From: Zwartia hollandica
GTDB taxonomy: Bacteria; Pseudomonadota; Gammaproteobacteria; Burkholderiales; Burkholderiaceae_B
Direction of reading: 5' to 3'
DNA length: 64,000 nucleotides
NCBI RefSeq assembly: GCF_019923725.1
Contig: NZ_JAHXRI010000006.1
Coordinates: 625,696-689,695 of the forward strand
Position numbers and translations under genes: made by a program. This document shows positions 45,021 through 53,916 of this stretch, piece by piece (the first letter of the stretch is position 1; the number at the start of each line of letters is the position of its first letter). The notes beneath the pieces are model-generated. The model had not been told where the DNA came from and did no database searches. It saw only the letters and a list, made by a program, of their open reading frames with translations.

Positions 45021-45395
45021 GTGATAACAAAATTAAATAAAGATCAGCTGCGAGAAATTGCAAAGGCTTCGAAGGCTGCCACAGCATGCGCTGAATGCTC
45101 AACACTGTCATGCCCGGGTTGGGTGTCGGTGCCAGGCTATTACGACCTTAGCAAGCTACAGATTGTGGGAACACTTAAGAGCGACGAGGCAGCGGAATGT
45201 TGGGATGAGTATCACCCGGCGGGCACTCATCTGTGGTCCGAACTAGCCCCCATTGCAATCGAACACCATCCCTACAATCGCTCGGATGTTCGTGAATGTT
45301 CTAGTTGCAAAAGAACGTTCCTACATTACACAGAGTATGGTGGCTACTATTTAGATGAGCGTATCAGAGAACTAAACGGAGAATTAATTGTTTAA
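45021..45395 (+). CDS. conserved Burkholderiales protein of unknown function, Cys-rich
   Basis: A 124-residue protein with GTG start and no strong ribosome binding site. Two Cys groups, CAECSTLSC and CSSCKRTF, could hold a metal. Between them lie conserved blocks GWVSVPGYYD, DEYHPAGTHLWS and FLHYTEYGGYYLDERIREL. I recall the same pattern in uncharacterised Bordetella and Burkholderia proteins, so it is a real gene. No function is known. It is divergent from the SbtA-like gene. Confidence 0.75.
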   Translation: MITKLNKDQLREIAKASKAATACAECSTLSCPGWVSVPGYYDLSKLQIVGTLKSDEAAECWDEYHPAGTHLWSELAPIAIEHHPYNRSDVRECSSCKRTFLHYTEYGGYYLDERIRELNGELIV

Positions 45396-45477
45396 ATATT
45401 TGGTATTCTGAATTTTTCTATTTCAAACGATTCCGTCTTGAGTATTTACTGGATAGCCTCGCCAAAGAACTGTGTTC

Positions 45478-46584
45478 CTAAGCCCAAAACTCTTTAATTT
45501 TGGTAGCTTCAGTCTTTGCTCGCTCGTAGCCAGTGCGTAGTGCACCCGCGATCTGCTTTGGATCTAGGAGGTCTAGTCCGGCAGGCGTGCCAGCAACGAT
45601 CCAGTTTACCTTTGTCCCGGTCGCTTCAATGTCCTTAATATTCTGAGCGACCGGATGAGGGATCGTGGTGAGTATTGCTCCGGTGACACCATCTGTCAAA
45701 GTAATGACGAGTGCTCTTTTAGAGCCGGCGACTAAATCTACGTGTGCAGGATTTGAGCAAATGCCGCCATCCATGACATAACGCTGACCCAGCAAGGTTG
45801 GTCCAGCAACACCGGGCAACGAACTACTTGCCGCCGCACCATGTGCCAAGGGGATATTATTTTTTCTAGCCGTTTGTTGCCCGACCACAAGTCGCTCGCC
45901 TGTATAGCAGTCAATGCCGGTTGTATACATTCGACTTGTGGGCCAGTCGGTCTTACTGTCACCTGTTAACAATGCAGCAACCTTTTCAATATGATCGCTG
46001 TTTAACTTGTTGTTGGCGGCTAACGCCGCGTGTCCAATTATCTTGCGCGTCTCAATGCTGCCATCGGTCGCACTCATATTGACTTGATCAGCTCTTTGTT
46101 GACTGATATTTGGTTTGGTGACGGGTGCAATTCTGGCGAAGATTTCGGGAAACTTACCAAAAAATTCAAACTCGGTCCGCAGACGAGCGAACTCGCCCGA
46201 AAGTAGCGACGAACCCATATAAGATCCGGCAGAAGTGCCAACAACCATCTCAGGGATTTTGGCCATATCCAAACCGGCTTCGTAAAGGCCGTGAAAGAAA
46301 CCACAGTACCAAGCTATGTAATATTCCCCCCCACCGCCTAACACCATCGTGCGATCTAAGCCCGTCGCTAGTTTTGAAATAGTAGGCTTCTCAGCAATCT
46401 CTATCGCCAATCCATCGTCTACAAACAACTTTTTGGAAATCTCATTTGCCTTCAGCGTCATCGTTGTCTGGGAGTTGCTTGTTTGGGCTTGGACAGCGGT
46501 AATGGCCACACCAGACGTGCCCGCAATCGTTGCGACCCCTACAGCAGAGGTTTTCAAAAAACTACGGCGAGAGGATTCGGCCAT
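45478..46584 (-). CDS. patatin-like phospholipase with Tat signal
   Basis: A 368-residue exported serine hydrolase. The N-terminus SRRSFLKTSAVGVATIAG (residues 5-22) is a twin-arginine signal. The patatin dyad is present: glycine-rich oxyanion loop VLGGGGEYY, nucleophile Ser118 in GTSAGS, and Asp272 in MDGGICS. It should cleave acyl esters of lipids in the periplasm or at the membrane. GGAG ribosome binding site. It is divergent from the isochorismatase-like gene, with an inverted repeat between the two starts. Confidence 0.92.
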   Translation of the reverse strand: MAESSRRSFLKTSAVGVATIAGTSGVAITAVQAQTSNSQTTMTLKANEISKKLFVDDGLAIEIAEKPTISKLATGLDRTMVLGGGGEYYIAWYCGFFHGLYEAGLDMAKIPEMVVGTSAGSYMGSSLLSGEFARLRTEFEFFGKFPEIFARIAPVTKPNISQQRADQVNMSATDGSIETRKIIGHAALAANNKLNSDHIEKVAALLTGDSKTDWPTSRMYTTGIDCYTGERLVVGQQTARKNNIPLAHGAAASSSLPGVAGPTLLGQRYVMDGGICSNPAHVDLVAGSKRALVITLTDGVTGAILTTIPHPVAQNIKDIEATGTKVNWIVAGTPAGLDLLDPKQIAGALRTGYERAKTEATKIKEFWA

Positions 46585-46602
46585 GTGTACTCCGTTTATA
46601 TT

Positions 46603-46644
46603 GTCGAAGAATGATTGCTTCGACGCGTTTGATTTGTCTATACT
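46603..46644 (+). promoter_or_regulatory. inverted repeat and promoter ahead of the isochorismatase-like operon
   Basis: GTCGAAG and CTTCGAC (46603-46624) are 7-bp arms around an 8-nt centre. TTGCTT (46615-46620) and TATACT (46639-46644), 18 bp apart, form a plausible promoter whose -35 overlaps the right arm, so the dyad may be an operator. The site lies between divergent genes and could control both. Confidence 0.4.
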
Positions 46645-46680
46645 TTACCGCAATATATGTCGCGTGCCGGAGAGTCAGCC

Positions 46681-47358
46681 ATGGCCCAAGAAAGCTGGAA
46701 AACCGCTTACCGTTCGTTTTATTACGAGCACGCGCCCATTCCACAAGATCTGACGCTAGATCCCAAAAGCACTGCTTTGCTCATCATAGATGTTCAAAAC
46801 GCTTATCTAACTGAGTCCTCGGATCCGCTTGAGCGCGGACGCTGGGAGCCGTTTATGGCGCGCATGCACACTCAGGTCGTTCCCAATATCAAGCGCTTGA
46901 TTGAAACCGCGCGGGCGCGAGCGATGAATGTCATGTTCGCTCGCATCGCCTGTCAAACGCCAGATGGACGCGATCGCTCGCTTTCACAACGTAAGCCGGG
47001 ATTCAACAATCTTTTGTTGCCTAAAGACGAGTGGGCAAGTCAGATCATTGATGTATTGAGACCGAAACCTGAGGAAATTGTCGTACTAAAGACGACCGAT
47101 AGCGCGCTCACCGGGACAAATCTTCGTCTCATCCTACGTAACTTAGGGATTGAACATGTCATTTGCGTGGGGATATTTACTGACCAATGCGTATCAAGCA
47201 CGGTACGAAGTCTGGCTGACGAAAGTTTTGACGTTACAGTTTGCCACGACGCTTGCGCTGCCGCGACGGATGAGATTCATGACAATGAACTGAAGTCAAT
47301 CAACTGGATTTATTGCCAGGTAGCTAGCACGGATGAAACCATAGGCTTTATTTGTTAA
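46681..47358 (+). CDS. isochorismatase family cysteine hydrolase
   Basis: A 225-residue hydrolase. ATG at 46681 is preferred to 46657 because GGAGAG then lies 8 bp upstream. The catalytic triad of nicotinamidase/N-carbamoylsarcosine amidohydrolase-like members is visible: Asp37 (LIIDVQNAY), Lys137 (VLKTTDSALTGT) and Cys170 (FTDQCVSST), each in the expected order. It probably hydrolyses an amide or ureido bond. It is the first of four plus-strand genes with a HIBADH-like dehydrogenase, Bug receptor and SDR. Confidence 0.92.
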   Translation: MAQESWKTAYRSFYYEHAPIPQDLTLDPKSTALLIIDVQNAYLTESSDPLERGRWEPFMARMHTQVVPNIKRLIETARARAMNVMFARIACQTPDGRDRSLSQRKPGFNNLLLPKDEWASQIIDVLRPKPEEIVVLKTTDSALTGTNLRLILRNLGIEHVICVGIFTDQCVSSTVRSLADESFDVTVCHDACAAATDEIHDNELKSINWIYCQVASTDETIGFIC

Positions 47359-47440
47359 ATATCAATATCTGATGGTTTGTTCATTAGAGCGTTAGTTCGC
47401 ACTGTTGGCGTTTGCTTGTTAGGGTGAAGGAGAGGGGACT

Positions 47441-48364
47441 ATGCAGGCACACGATAAGAAAATCTCGTCCGTCGTTCACTTCATCGGCGTTGGTGCGATG
47501 GGAGGGCCTATGGCCCAGCGGTTGCATGAGGGAGGGCATGTTGTACGCGTATTTGACAGCAACCCACAACGCGTCGAGGCATTTAGCGCTCAACATGGCA
47601 AACAGACCGAGCTGTCTTTAGAGCAACTCGGCTCAGACGCGGACTATGTTGTGATGATCTTGCCTAATAGCGGCGTAGTTGAGGAAGTGCTGTTCGGACA
47701 AAATGGCTTAGTCAGTCGTTTAAAAAAGAATGCGATGATTATCGACATGACTTCTGGGCAGCCGAACATGACCTTGTCGATGGGTCAAAGATTGGAGGCT
47801 TTGAATATTCTATTCATTGATGCTCCGGTTTCTGGTGCCGTTCCTCGGGCGCAGAATGGCACACTTACTATTATGACGGGTGGGGAAGCTGCTTCCGTTG
47901 AGCGGGCGGAGCCGCTGCTGTCACTGATGGGGATAGTCACACGAACCGGTCCGCTAGGATCGGGGCATGCGATGAAGGCGCTCAACAATCTAGTTTCATG
48001 CGCGGGTTATCTGATCGGAATCGAAGCGCTAATCATTGGTTCAAAATTTGGATTAGATCCGACCGTGATGGTTGATGTGTTGAATAGTTCGACTGGGATG
48101 AATAACAGCACTCAGAAAAAATTTAAACAATATGTGCTCTCCCGTAAGTTTGATTCTGGTTTTCCCTTGCATATGATGGTCAAGGACATCGCTATTGCAA
48201 TGGGTCTTGCACGAAATCTTGGCGTACCCGCACCTTTTGGTAATTTATGCTTAGACTTATGGTCTGGTGCCAAGGGAGTATTAGGCCCGAATGTTGATCA
48301 TACTGAGGTGGCGCGTCTAAGTGAGCAGTTGGCGGGCTGGCAAATCCCAAAATCGAATTCTTGA
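47441..48364 (+). CDS. NAD(P)-dependent beta-hydroxyacid dehydrogenase (HIBADH/GarR-like)
   Basis: A 307-residue enzyme. The nucleotide loop FIGVGAMGGPMAQRL at residues 14-28 matches the family signature, DAPVSGAVPRAQNGTL at about 127-142 is the substrate-binding block, and the catalytic Lys179 lies in GHAMKALNNL. Enzymes of this family oxidise 3-hydroxyisobutyrate, glycerate or tartronate semialdehyde reductively. AAGGAGAGG ribosome binding site. The gene lies between the isochorismatase-like gene (82 bp) and a Bug gene (74 bp), consistent with a hydroxy-acid catabolic unit. Confidence 0.92.
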   Translation: MQAHDKKISSVVHFIGVGAMGGPMAQRLHEGGHVVRVFDSNPQRVEAFSAQHGKQTELSLEQLGSDADYVVMILPNSGVVEEVLFGQNGLVSRLKKNAMIIDMTSGQPNMTLSMGQRLEALNILFIDAPVSGAVPRAQNGTLTIMTGGEAASVERAEPLLSLMGIVTRTGPLGSGHAMKALNNLVSCAGYLIGIEALIIGSKFGLDPTVMVDVLNSSTGMNNSTQKKFKQYVLSRKFDSGFPLHMMVKDIAIAMGLARNLGVPAPFGNLCLDLWSGAKGVLGPNVDHTEVARLSEQLAGWQIPKSNS

Positions 48365-48438
48365 TTTAGCAATTGGTTGTCGCGTATTTCCTGTAATTAC
48401 TCTATAAAGTAAAAAAACGATTCCCTAAGGAGACAATA

Positions 48439-49404
48439 ATGAAAAAAATATTAGCTTTACTTGTGATGTGCTTGGGTGTTTCTGTGCCTGCTTGGGCAGA
48501 CTCCGCTTTTAATCCTACGAAGCCTGTCAAGATTGTTGTTCCGTTTCCACCTGGTGGTGGGACCGATGCCGTGTCACGGATTCTTGCCGAAAAGTTAACG
48601 CAACTCTGGAAACAACAAGTCATTGTTGAAAATCGTGCAGGTGCTCAAGGGAACATTGGAACTGCATATGCGGCCAAAGCCCCACCTGATGGCTATACGA
48701 TCGTACTTGCACATCAAGGTGCGTTTACTGTGAATCCACATATTTATAAAGATACGGGGTTTGATCCAATCAAGGACTTCATCCCGATTACGCGTGGTAC
48801 ACAGCAACCGTTTGTATTGGTGGCGAATCCTAACTTGAATGTTAAAAATCTAAAGGAATTTATCGCATTAGCAAAAACGCAACCTGGCAAGTTGTCCTAT
48901 GGCTCCAGTGCTTCTGGTCCTCAGTTGACCGGCGAGATGTTTAAAGCGGTGACGGGCGTCGACATGATGCATGTTGCCTATAAGGGCGCTGGCCCTGGTA
49001 TCGTGGATGTGTTGGCCGGGCACATTGGTCTGTTTGTCGCAAATCCGACGTCAGTCGCACCACATGTGCGTGCGGGTAAGCTCGTGGGCCTAGTGATGTT
49101 CGGACCTGATGGCGTGTCGGTACTGCCGGACACGCCGACCGCCTCGCAGGCGGGGTTTCCTGATCTAGGGAAAATGCCTGAGTGGTATGGCTATGCTGTG
49201 CCAGCTGGCACACCTGCAAAGGTTGTTGAGGAACTCAACAAGGATCTCGTCACAGCTTTAAATGATCCCGCAGTCAAGGCGCGTTTGGATGGGTTGGGAC
49301 TCAACGCTTCGCCAAGTACGTCAAAGGAGTTTGCGGACCAAATACAGCGTGATCTGACAGCGTCCAAGGATCTTGTTAAAAAATCGGGCATGACTGCACA
49401 GTGA
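48439..49404 (+). CDS. Bug/TctC-family substrate-binding protein
   Basis: A 321-residue receptor, signal peptide 1-20 (ending PAWA). KPVKIVVPFPPGGGTDAVSR is a consensus ligand loop, and LSYGSSASGPQLTGE and HVAYKGAGPGIVD follow. TAAGGAGAC ribosome binding site. It is flanked by a HIBADH-like gene and an SDR gene, so it probably binds a hydroxy or amido acid processed by those enzymes. No TctA or TctB gene is adjacent. Confidence 0.95.
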   Translation: MKKILALLVMCLGVSVPAWADSAFNPTKPVKIVVPFPPGGGTDAVSRILAEKLTQLWKQQVIVENRAGAQGNIGTAYAAKAPPDGYTIVLAHQGAFTVNPHIYKDTGFDPIKDFIPITRGTQQPFVLVANPNLNVKNLKEFIALAKTQPGKLSYGSSASGPQLTGEMFKAVTGVDMMHVAYKGAGPGIVDVLAGHIGLFVANPTSVAPHVRAGKLVGLVMFGPDGVSVLPDTPTASQAGFPDLGKMPEWYGYAVPAGTPAKVVEELNKDLVTALNDPAVKARLDGLGLNASPSTSKEFADQIQRDLTASKDLVKKSGMTAQ

Positions 49405-49436
49405 GTATTGGTTGTTTTGTTTCTTAGGACTAGAGC

Positions 49437-50216
49437 ATGCTCAAAGGTAAAGCGGCACTCATCACGGGTTCGAGTGGTGGTATTGGTTTGGCCATTGCAC
49501 AGGAGCTCGCGTCAGCGGGCTGTCATATTGTGCTGCATGGACTTGAGGACCCGAGTGTCGTTGCTGAGCACCTTGCTACGATGCGATCGTTCGGTGTGAC
49601 TGCGCTGTATCTTCAAAAGGATTTACAAGATCCCAAAGAAATTGAGCAGATTGCTGCGATAGCTCTTGAGCAGTTCGGCTGTATTGACATCTTGGTCAAT
49701 AATGCAGTGACTCGACACTTTTCAGCGATTGAGACGTTTCCCACTGACCGTTGGAATCAGGCTCTTGCGGTCAATCTCAGTGCACCATTTCATTTCGTGA
49801 AAGCTTTTTTGCCTGGCATGCGAAAGTCGGGCTGGGGACGTGTGATCAACATGACTTCAGTCTATGGTCAGCGAGGTACCCCCAATCGCATTGACTATGT
49901 CACGACAAAAAGCGCGCTAATCGGTCTGACGCGTGCGATTGCCGCAGAGGTTGTGGGTCAAAACATTACCTGTAATGCCCTGTGTCCTGGGTCTGTGCTC
50001 ACTCCAAATATAGAAAGCAGAATCCGTGCCTTGATGCACGAAAAAAATATCGATTGGGATCTTGCGACAGCAGAGTTTTTGCACGGCAAGCAACCTGGTG
50101 GAAAGTTAATTCCAGCCAAACACCTCGCAGAGCTCGCCCTATTTTTGTGCACAGCTACCGGTGGGCAGATGAATGGTGCCATACTGCCTATGGAAAATGG
50201 TTGGTTAGCCCTTTAG
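49437..50216 (+). CDS. SDR family oxidoreductase, 3-hydroxybutyrate-dehydrogenase-like
   Basis: A 259-residue classical SDR. It has TGSSGGIG at 10-17, NNAVT near 88-92, Ser141 and catalytic Tyr154 with Lys158 (YVTTK). The late blocks ITCNALCPGSVLTP and GKLIPAKHLAELALFLC correspond to the PGWV and insert regions of D-3-hydroxybutyrate dehydrogenases, although GG replaces the usual Q-P there. Last gene of the isochorismatase-like operon, 32 bp after the Bug gene, and convergent with the double-cupin gene. Confidence 0.9.
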   Translation: MLKGKAALITGSSGGIGLAIAQELASAGCHIVLHGLEDPSVVAEHLATMRSFGVTALYLQKDLQDPKEIEQIAAIALEQFGCIDILVNNAVTRHFSAIETFPTDRWNQALAVNLSAPFHFVKAFLPGMRKSGWGRVINMTSVYGQRGTPNRIDYVTTKSALIGLTRAIAAEVVGQNITCNALCPGSVLTPNIESRIRALMHEKNIDWDLATAEFLHGKQPGGKLIPAKHLAELALFLCTATGGQMNGAILPMENGWLAL

Positions 50217-50269
50217 CCTTGAGATGTTGTGACAATACAAATTCGTCTCGCCGTTGCCAGCGCTCCCAA

Positions 50270-50923
50270 TCAGACGAGTAGATGTCCAGTCTTAACGAAG
50301 ATGGTACAGCCCTCTTTGCTGAATGGCTGGTGCATGCTCATGTGAGGACTTCTGATCCATGATCCCGCAGGGTAGCGCCCGTGCTCGTCTTCAAACACGC
50401 CGTCAACGACAAATATCTCTTCGCCACCATAATGTTTATGTGGATTGAAATATGTTTGAGGTGCCCATCGAACTAAAGTCGATCCAGTACCCTGCTGCAT
50501 GAGGGGCATCACAGTTAGGCCTGGCACCATGCCTTGGTACCAATTCGCTGTTGCAGTGTTTAGTACCTCTCTCTGAACTTGATCTGCACCAAGGTGTCGT
50601 AGCTTCACAAAAAGGGTACAGCCTGTTTCGCTACGCGGTGCATGCGAGGAGCCCGGCGGGTTCATGATGTAAGTGCCAGCAGGATAGTCGCCTGCTTCAT
50701 CGCTAAATACTCCGTCTAAAACGAATATCTCTTCACCATATTCATGGGTATGACTTTGGAACTTAGATCCAGGTTGGTATCGAACGATTGAAGTCGCTTT
50801 CGCTACCTCATCACCCACACGCTCGAGCATTCGTCGCTCAATACCTGACTCCGGACTAGGAATCCAAGGTAGGTCGTGATGATTGATTACGACTCTCTTA
50901 CTGTAGTCAGTGTTGATATTCAT
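50270..50923 (-). CDS. two-domain ChrR-like cupin protein
   Basis: A 217-residue protein made of two tandem cupin domains that look like an internal duplication. The first has HTHEYGEEIFVLDGVFSDE, the second HKHYGGEEIFVVDGVFEDE; both keep the His-x-His...Glu metal pattern and end with TLFVK/TIFVK plus His. This is the ChrR anti-sigma cupin fold without the N-terminal zinc anti-sigma domain, so an enzymatic or storage role (acetylacetone-cleaving type) is likelier. A sigma-factor gene is not adjacent. It starts 9 bp from the SnoaL-like gene. Confidence 0.9.
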   Translation of the reverse strand: MNINTDYSKRVVINHHDLPWIPSPESGIERRMLERVGDEVAKATSIVRYQPGSKFQSHTHEYGEEIFVLDGVFSDEAGDYPAGTYIMNPPGSSHAPRSETGCTLFVKLRHLGADQVQREVLNTATANWYQGMVPGLTVMPLMQQGTGSTLVRWAPQTYFNPHKHYGGEEIFVVDGVFEDEHGRYPAGSWIRSPHMSMHQPFSKEGCTIFVKTGHLLV

Positions 50924-50932
50924 CCATTGCTC

Positions 50933-51385
50933 TTAATCAGGCACCGCAGATCGATGAAATTGAACGATCTGCCATTTTTCGTCACGCTTGGCCAACACGA
51001 ATGATGTCCTACCTTGGCGGTAAAAGGTCGCTCCATCTTTCGTACCGCTTACTGTGTCCATTCCGCTAATTAGCACTACTGTACTCGAGAGCTCCATGGT
51101 GGAATAGCTCTTTAACTGGGCGCCTCTTGGCATATCTCTTTTGAGACTTTGGAAATACTTTCGAAAGTATTCAGGGTTCGTTCCAACTTCTTTGCTGCCA
51201 GTTCCAATGAACAATGCATCAGTGGCATAAAGACTAACTATTCCCTCAATGTCTGAGGCATTAAAAGCTTGAATCCATTTAGCCAAAACCTGAAGTGCCT
51301 CTGCTTTTATACCGGAAATGGCTGTGGAATCAAGTGGTAATGTTGCAAGGGGAGTTGTTCCTTTAGCGGCAACGGACCTATTCAT
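50933..51385 (-). CDS. SnoaL/DUF4440-like nuclear-transport-factor-2 fold protein
   Basis: A 150-residue protein of the SgcJ/EcaC group. The region WIQAFNASDIEGIVSLYATDALFIGTGS (in two halves, about residues 37-64) and the ending GRTSFVLAKRDEKWQIVQFH are typical of this cone-shaped fold. These are small isomerase- or hydratase-like enzymes or binding proteins with unknown ligands. CCGGAA ribosome binding site. It probably forms a two-gene transcript with the double cupin. Confidence 0.85.
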   Translation of the reverse strand: MNRSVAAKGTTPLATLPLDSTAISGIKAEALQVLAKWIQAFNASDIEGIVSLYATDALFIGTGSKEVGTNPEYFRKYFQSLKRDMPRGAQLKSYSTMELSSTVVLISGMDTVSGTKDGATFYRQGRTSFVLAKRDEKWQIVQFHRSAVPD

Positions 51386-51453
51386 TTGATTTTCCGGTTA
51401 ATGGCAGAGGGTTGAGGTTGGTTTCATTTAGTTAGTCTAAGAAAGGGCGATAT

Positions 51454-51690
51454 CTAGCTATTCAGTGCATCAAACCAAGAGATGACCCGTTTTGCCGTTG
51501 TGATAGCTTCAGTCTTAGAATTAAAGGACTTGGGCGCGCTATCTAACATCAGAATCCAGCCGCTCATGTCTTCAGGTTCGCGGCGCCATTCTTGAAACCG
51601 AAACATCCCATTCAGATCTTGAATGATATCGACACAGCGGTTTTGTTCTTGATTTTCGACGCTGTGTGCAACTAGGTATTTTTTTTGCAT
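51454..51690 (-). CDS. small hypothetical protein (78 aa)
   Basis: A 78-residue acidic/basic mixed protein with a GGGG ribosome binding site 2 bases before the ATG. The composition (three Trp, no long hydrophobic segment) fits a folded cytoplasmic domain and the frame has ordinary codon use. No family was recognised. It lies 68 bp upstream of the SnoaL-like gene on the same strand and could lead that transcript. Confidence 0.5.
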   Translation of the reverse strand: MQKKYLVAHSVENQEQNRCVDIIQDLNGMFRFQEWRREPEDMSGWILMLDSAPKSFNSKTEAITTAKRVISWFDALNS

Positions 51691-51769
51691 ACCCCAATGC
51701 TAGGCGTTGAAGTTGAGTTTTACAATAACTGGATACCTTAAGCATGATCTGCATAAATGGGGTTTTTGT

Positions 51770-51798
51770 TTGAAAAACAATGAGACTTTTAATATAAA
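51770..51798 (+). promoter_or_regulatory. sigma-70-type promoter for the Bug gene at 51888
   Basis: TTGAAA (51770-51775) and TATAAA (51793-51798) are exactly 17 bp apart in a very AT-rich stretch. The predicted start near 51805 gives an 80-nt leader. This is one of the best-matching promoters in the window. Confidence 0.55.
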
Positions 51799-51887
51799 AA
51801 ATTATCAAATCAAATGGTAGTTTACAAACGTTTATGCTACTTTGTTCACAAGACTTCCCCAAAATAAGAACTTAGGAGACCTTTAAA

Positions 51888-52874
51888 ATGAAGCGAAAAC
51901 TAACCCAACATGTACCGCGCGTTCTAATGGCGGCTCTCTTACTAGGCACCTCTCTTGTTTCGCATGCGCAATCTGAGTATCCCAATAAACCCATACGCCT
52001 AATTATTGGTTTCCCTGCAGGAGGATCAACCGATATTGTTGGGCGGATCGTTGCGCAAAAACTGAGTGAACGTTTAGGTCAGAGTATTGTCGTGGAAAAT
52101 AGAGGTGGTGCAGGTGGCACGATTGGTACTGATGCTGCCGCTAAAGCAGCTCCTGACGGCTACACACTCACGCTGGGTACAACCAGTACGATGGCAGTAG
52201 CGCCTGGCGCATACTCCAAGCTCGGCTATGACCCAATCAAGAGCTTTTCCCCAATCTCCCTTGTGGCGGTGACGCCATACTTGCTGGTCGTAAACCCGCA
52301 AGTGCCTGCAAAATCCTTGGCCGAACTCGTCGCATTAGTTAAAAGTCAACCTGGCAAACTGAATTATGCCTCGGCAGGCAATGGCTCCACGACCCAGCTT
52401 GCCACGGAAATGCTAAACGATGTGACTGGCATGAAAATGACGCACATCCCATACAAAGGTAATGCTGCTGCTGACTTAGCCATTCTCTCCAATCAGGTGG
52501 AGGTGCTCTTTGGGTCTATGCCCGCTCTATTGCAGCACGCTAAAACCAATAAACTGCGTGCACTTGCGGTGGGTAGTTCCACGCGATCATCCGCACTTCC
52601 AGAAACGCCTACCGTTGCAGAACTAGGTTATCCCGGTTTTGAAGCGGCTTTATGGTTAGGCGTATTGGCCCCAGCAGGTACACCAAAGCCAATCATCGAT
52701 AAATTGAATAAAGAGCTTGTAGCTATTGCGGCAACTGCTGATTTCAAAGCCGCAATGGATAAAAACGGCGCTGATGCAACCAGTAACACGCCCGAGCAAT
52801 TTGCCAGCTTGATTAAAAATGAGGTTGGAAAATACGGCAGCATTACAAAAAGATTAGGCATCAAACTCGACTAG
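51888..52874 (+). CDS. Bug/TctC-family substrate-binding protein
   Basis: A 328-residue receptor; signal peptide 1-27 (ending SHAQS). KPIRLIIGFPAGGSTDIVGR is the ligand loop, with GFPAGG instead of PFPPGG, and LNYASAGNGSTTQLATE and HIPYKGNAAADLA follow. TAGGAGAC ribosome binding site. It is monocistronic: strong promoter upstream and a hairpin terminator 30 bp past the stop, unlike the other Bug genes, which sit in operons. Confidence 0.95.
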   Translation: MKRKLTQHVPRVLMAALLLGTSLVSHAQSEYPNKPIRLIIGFPAGGSTDIVGRIVAQKLSERLGQSIVVENRGGAGGTIGTDAAAKAAPDGYTLTLGTTSTMAVAPGAYSKLGYDPIKSFSPISLVAVTPYLLVVNPQVPAKSLAELVALVKSQPGKLNYASAGNGSTTQLATEMLNDVTGMKMTHIPYKGNAAADLAILSNQVEVLFGSMPALLQHAKTNKLRALAVGSSTRSSALPETPTVAELGYPGFEAALWLGVLAPAGTPKPIIDKLNKELVAIAATADFKAAMDKNGADATSNTPEQFASLIKNEVGKYGSITKRLGIKLD

Positions 52875-52902
52875 ACGCTCGATATTTCGTTCGTTTAAAA
52901 GT

Positions 52903-52932
52903 AAAAAACCCTGCGCAAACGCGGGGTTTTTT
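52903..52932. terminator. bidirectional terminator after the Bug gene, possibly of tRNA origin
   Basis: AAAACCC-t-GCG / CGC-g-GGGTTTT with a CAAA loop, a T run on the plus side and an A run (T run for the minus strand) on the other. It can stop the Bug transcript, but on the minus strand it lies just downstream of a degenerate tRNA 3' end (52943-52968), so it may be the old terminator of that tRNA gene. Confidence 0.8.
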
Positions 52933-52942
52933 CAGTTTCAGA

Positions 52943-52968
52943 TGCTGGATCGAGGCAAAATCGACCAA
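52943..52968 (-). repeat. degenerate tRNA 3'-end-like sequence (direct repeat copy 1)
   Basis: About 20 of 26 bases match the tRNA 3'-end fragment at 56868-56893, and the similarity continues into the neighbouring GGGGTTTTT and TTCAGATG stretches, in the same orientation. Here the acceptor and T-arm pairs are mutated, so it cannot be a functional tRNA end. Confidence 0.5.
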
Positions 52969-52979
52969 GGTTTAATTAT

Positions 52980-53783
52980 TTATACGGGCCCCAGGGAATT
53001 CCTCAGTCGTAACAAATCCTCATTGAACTCATCAAAGGGCATTAATAAATTGGGGTACTCGAGGGCTAGGATGACGTAAATTCCAAACCCCATCAGCAGT
53101 AAATACACCATCGCCAAGAACCAGTCGGTTTCACCCCTCATCGCCACGGTGTAACCAATTAATAGTGAGGCAACGCACAACAAGGTATATATAAACCGCA
53201 TCATTAAAATTGGCGGATGCGATTTTGTTTTTATGTCGGCCGAGTGAAAGGTGGAGACCAAATTTCGCGTTTGGAGAGTAATGGTTTCAAACAACAAAGC
53301 TTTGTTTTCCGAGGGCGCAACTGCAACTGCTTTTGCAACATCCACGTTTATCTGCCTTACTAGCTTAGCCAAACGGTCAGTCGCAATCGCAATGTCATTC
53401 ATGTTTTTGAGATCTGAATAAGTCTGTATGCGAAGAGTCAAAAGTCTGCTCAAGGATTCTTGTATCGCTGCCTGATCTGTCGGTTGTAAATAATGAGTAG
53501 ATTCGTAGACTTCTTTGATAGCATTTGCTTGGGCACGAACACCTTCGCTACGAGTCTCGTAGTGATTGGATGCGTTCGAAAAAGTAAGGCCCAAAACCAA
53601 GGCAGACAAGCCAAAGATGGCTGTGAACAGGGCATCTTCAATAACCACCTCAGTACCGCCAAATTTTTTTGCACGATACCGTCCTAAAAGCCATCCAGAC
53701 CCCAAAAAGAAAGTGATCGAAATAGCAAATAAGGCGGGCAAAAACTTAACGAGTTGTAAGTTTATGTCTGTTGATGCGATCAT
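52980..53783 (-). CDS. bestrophin-like DUF4239 membrane protein
   Basis: A 267-residue inner-membrane protein. Two hydrophobic helices near the N-terminus (about 12-34 and 48-70), then a soluble helical middle (80-190), then two C-terminal helices (about 193-240). FGLSALVLGLTFSNASNHYETR near 57-78 (with R) is the DUF4239 signature. Bestrophin-related proteins are anion channels, but bacterial DUF4239 members are uncharacterised. It is divergent from the dps gene and starts the segment bounded by the tRNA-like repeats. Confidence 0.85.
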   Translation of the reverse strand: MIASTDINLQLVKFLPALFAISITFFLGSGWLLGRYRAKKFGGTEVVIEDALFTAIFGLSALVLGLTFSNASNHYETRSEGVRAQANAIKEVYESTHYLQPTDQAAIQESLSRLLTLRIQTYSDLKNMNDIAIATDRLAKLVRQINVDVAKAVAVAPSENKALLFETITLQTRNLVSTFHSADIKTKSHPPILMMRFIYTLLCVASLLIGYTVAMRGETDWFLAMVYLLLMGFGIYVILALEYPNLLMPFDEFNEDLLRLRNSLGPV

Positions 53784-53916
53784 ATCGATTAGGCAGTGAT
53801 TGAATGAGATTGATCATAGCAAATTAATAATCCTTGGAATTATTGACTTCTTTCGGCATTTGTTAAAGACATAGTTGATGCGGCTCGTCAGGTTTATCCC
53901 TATTTAGAGGCTACTC

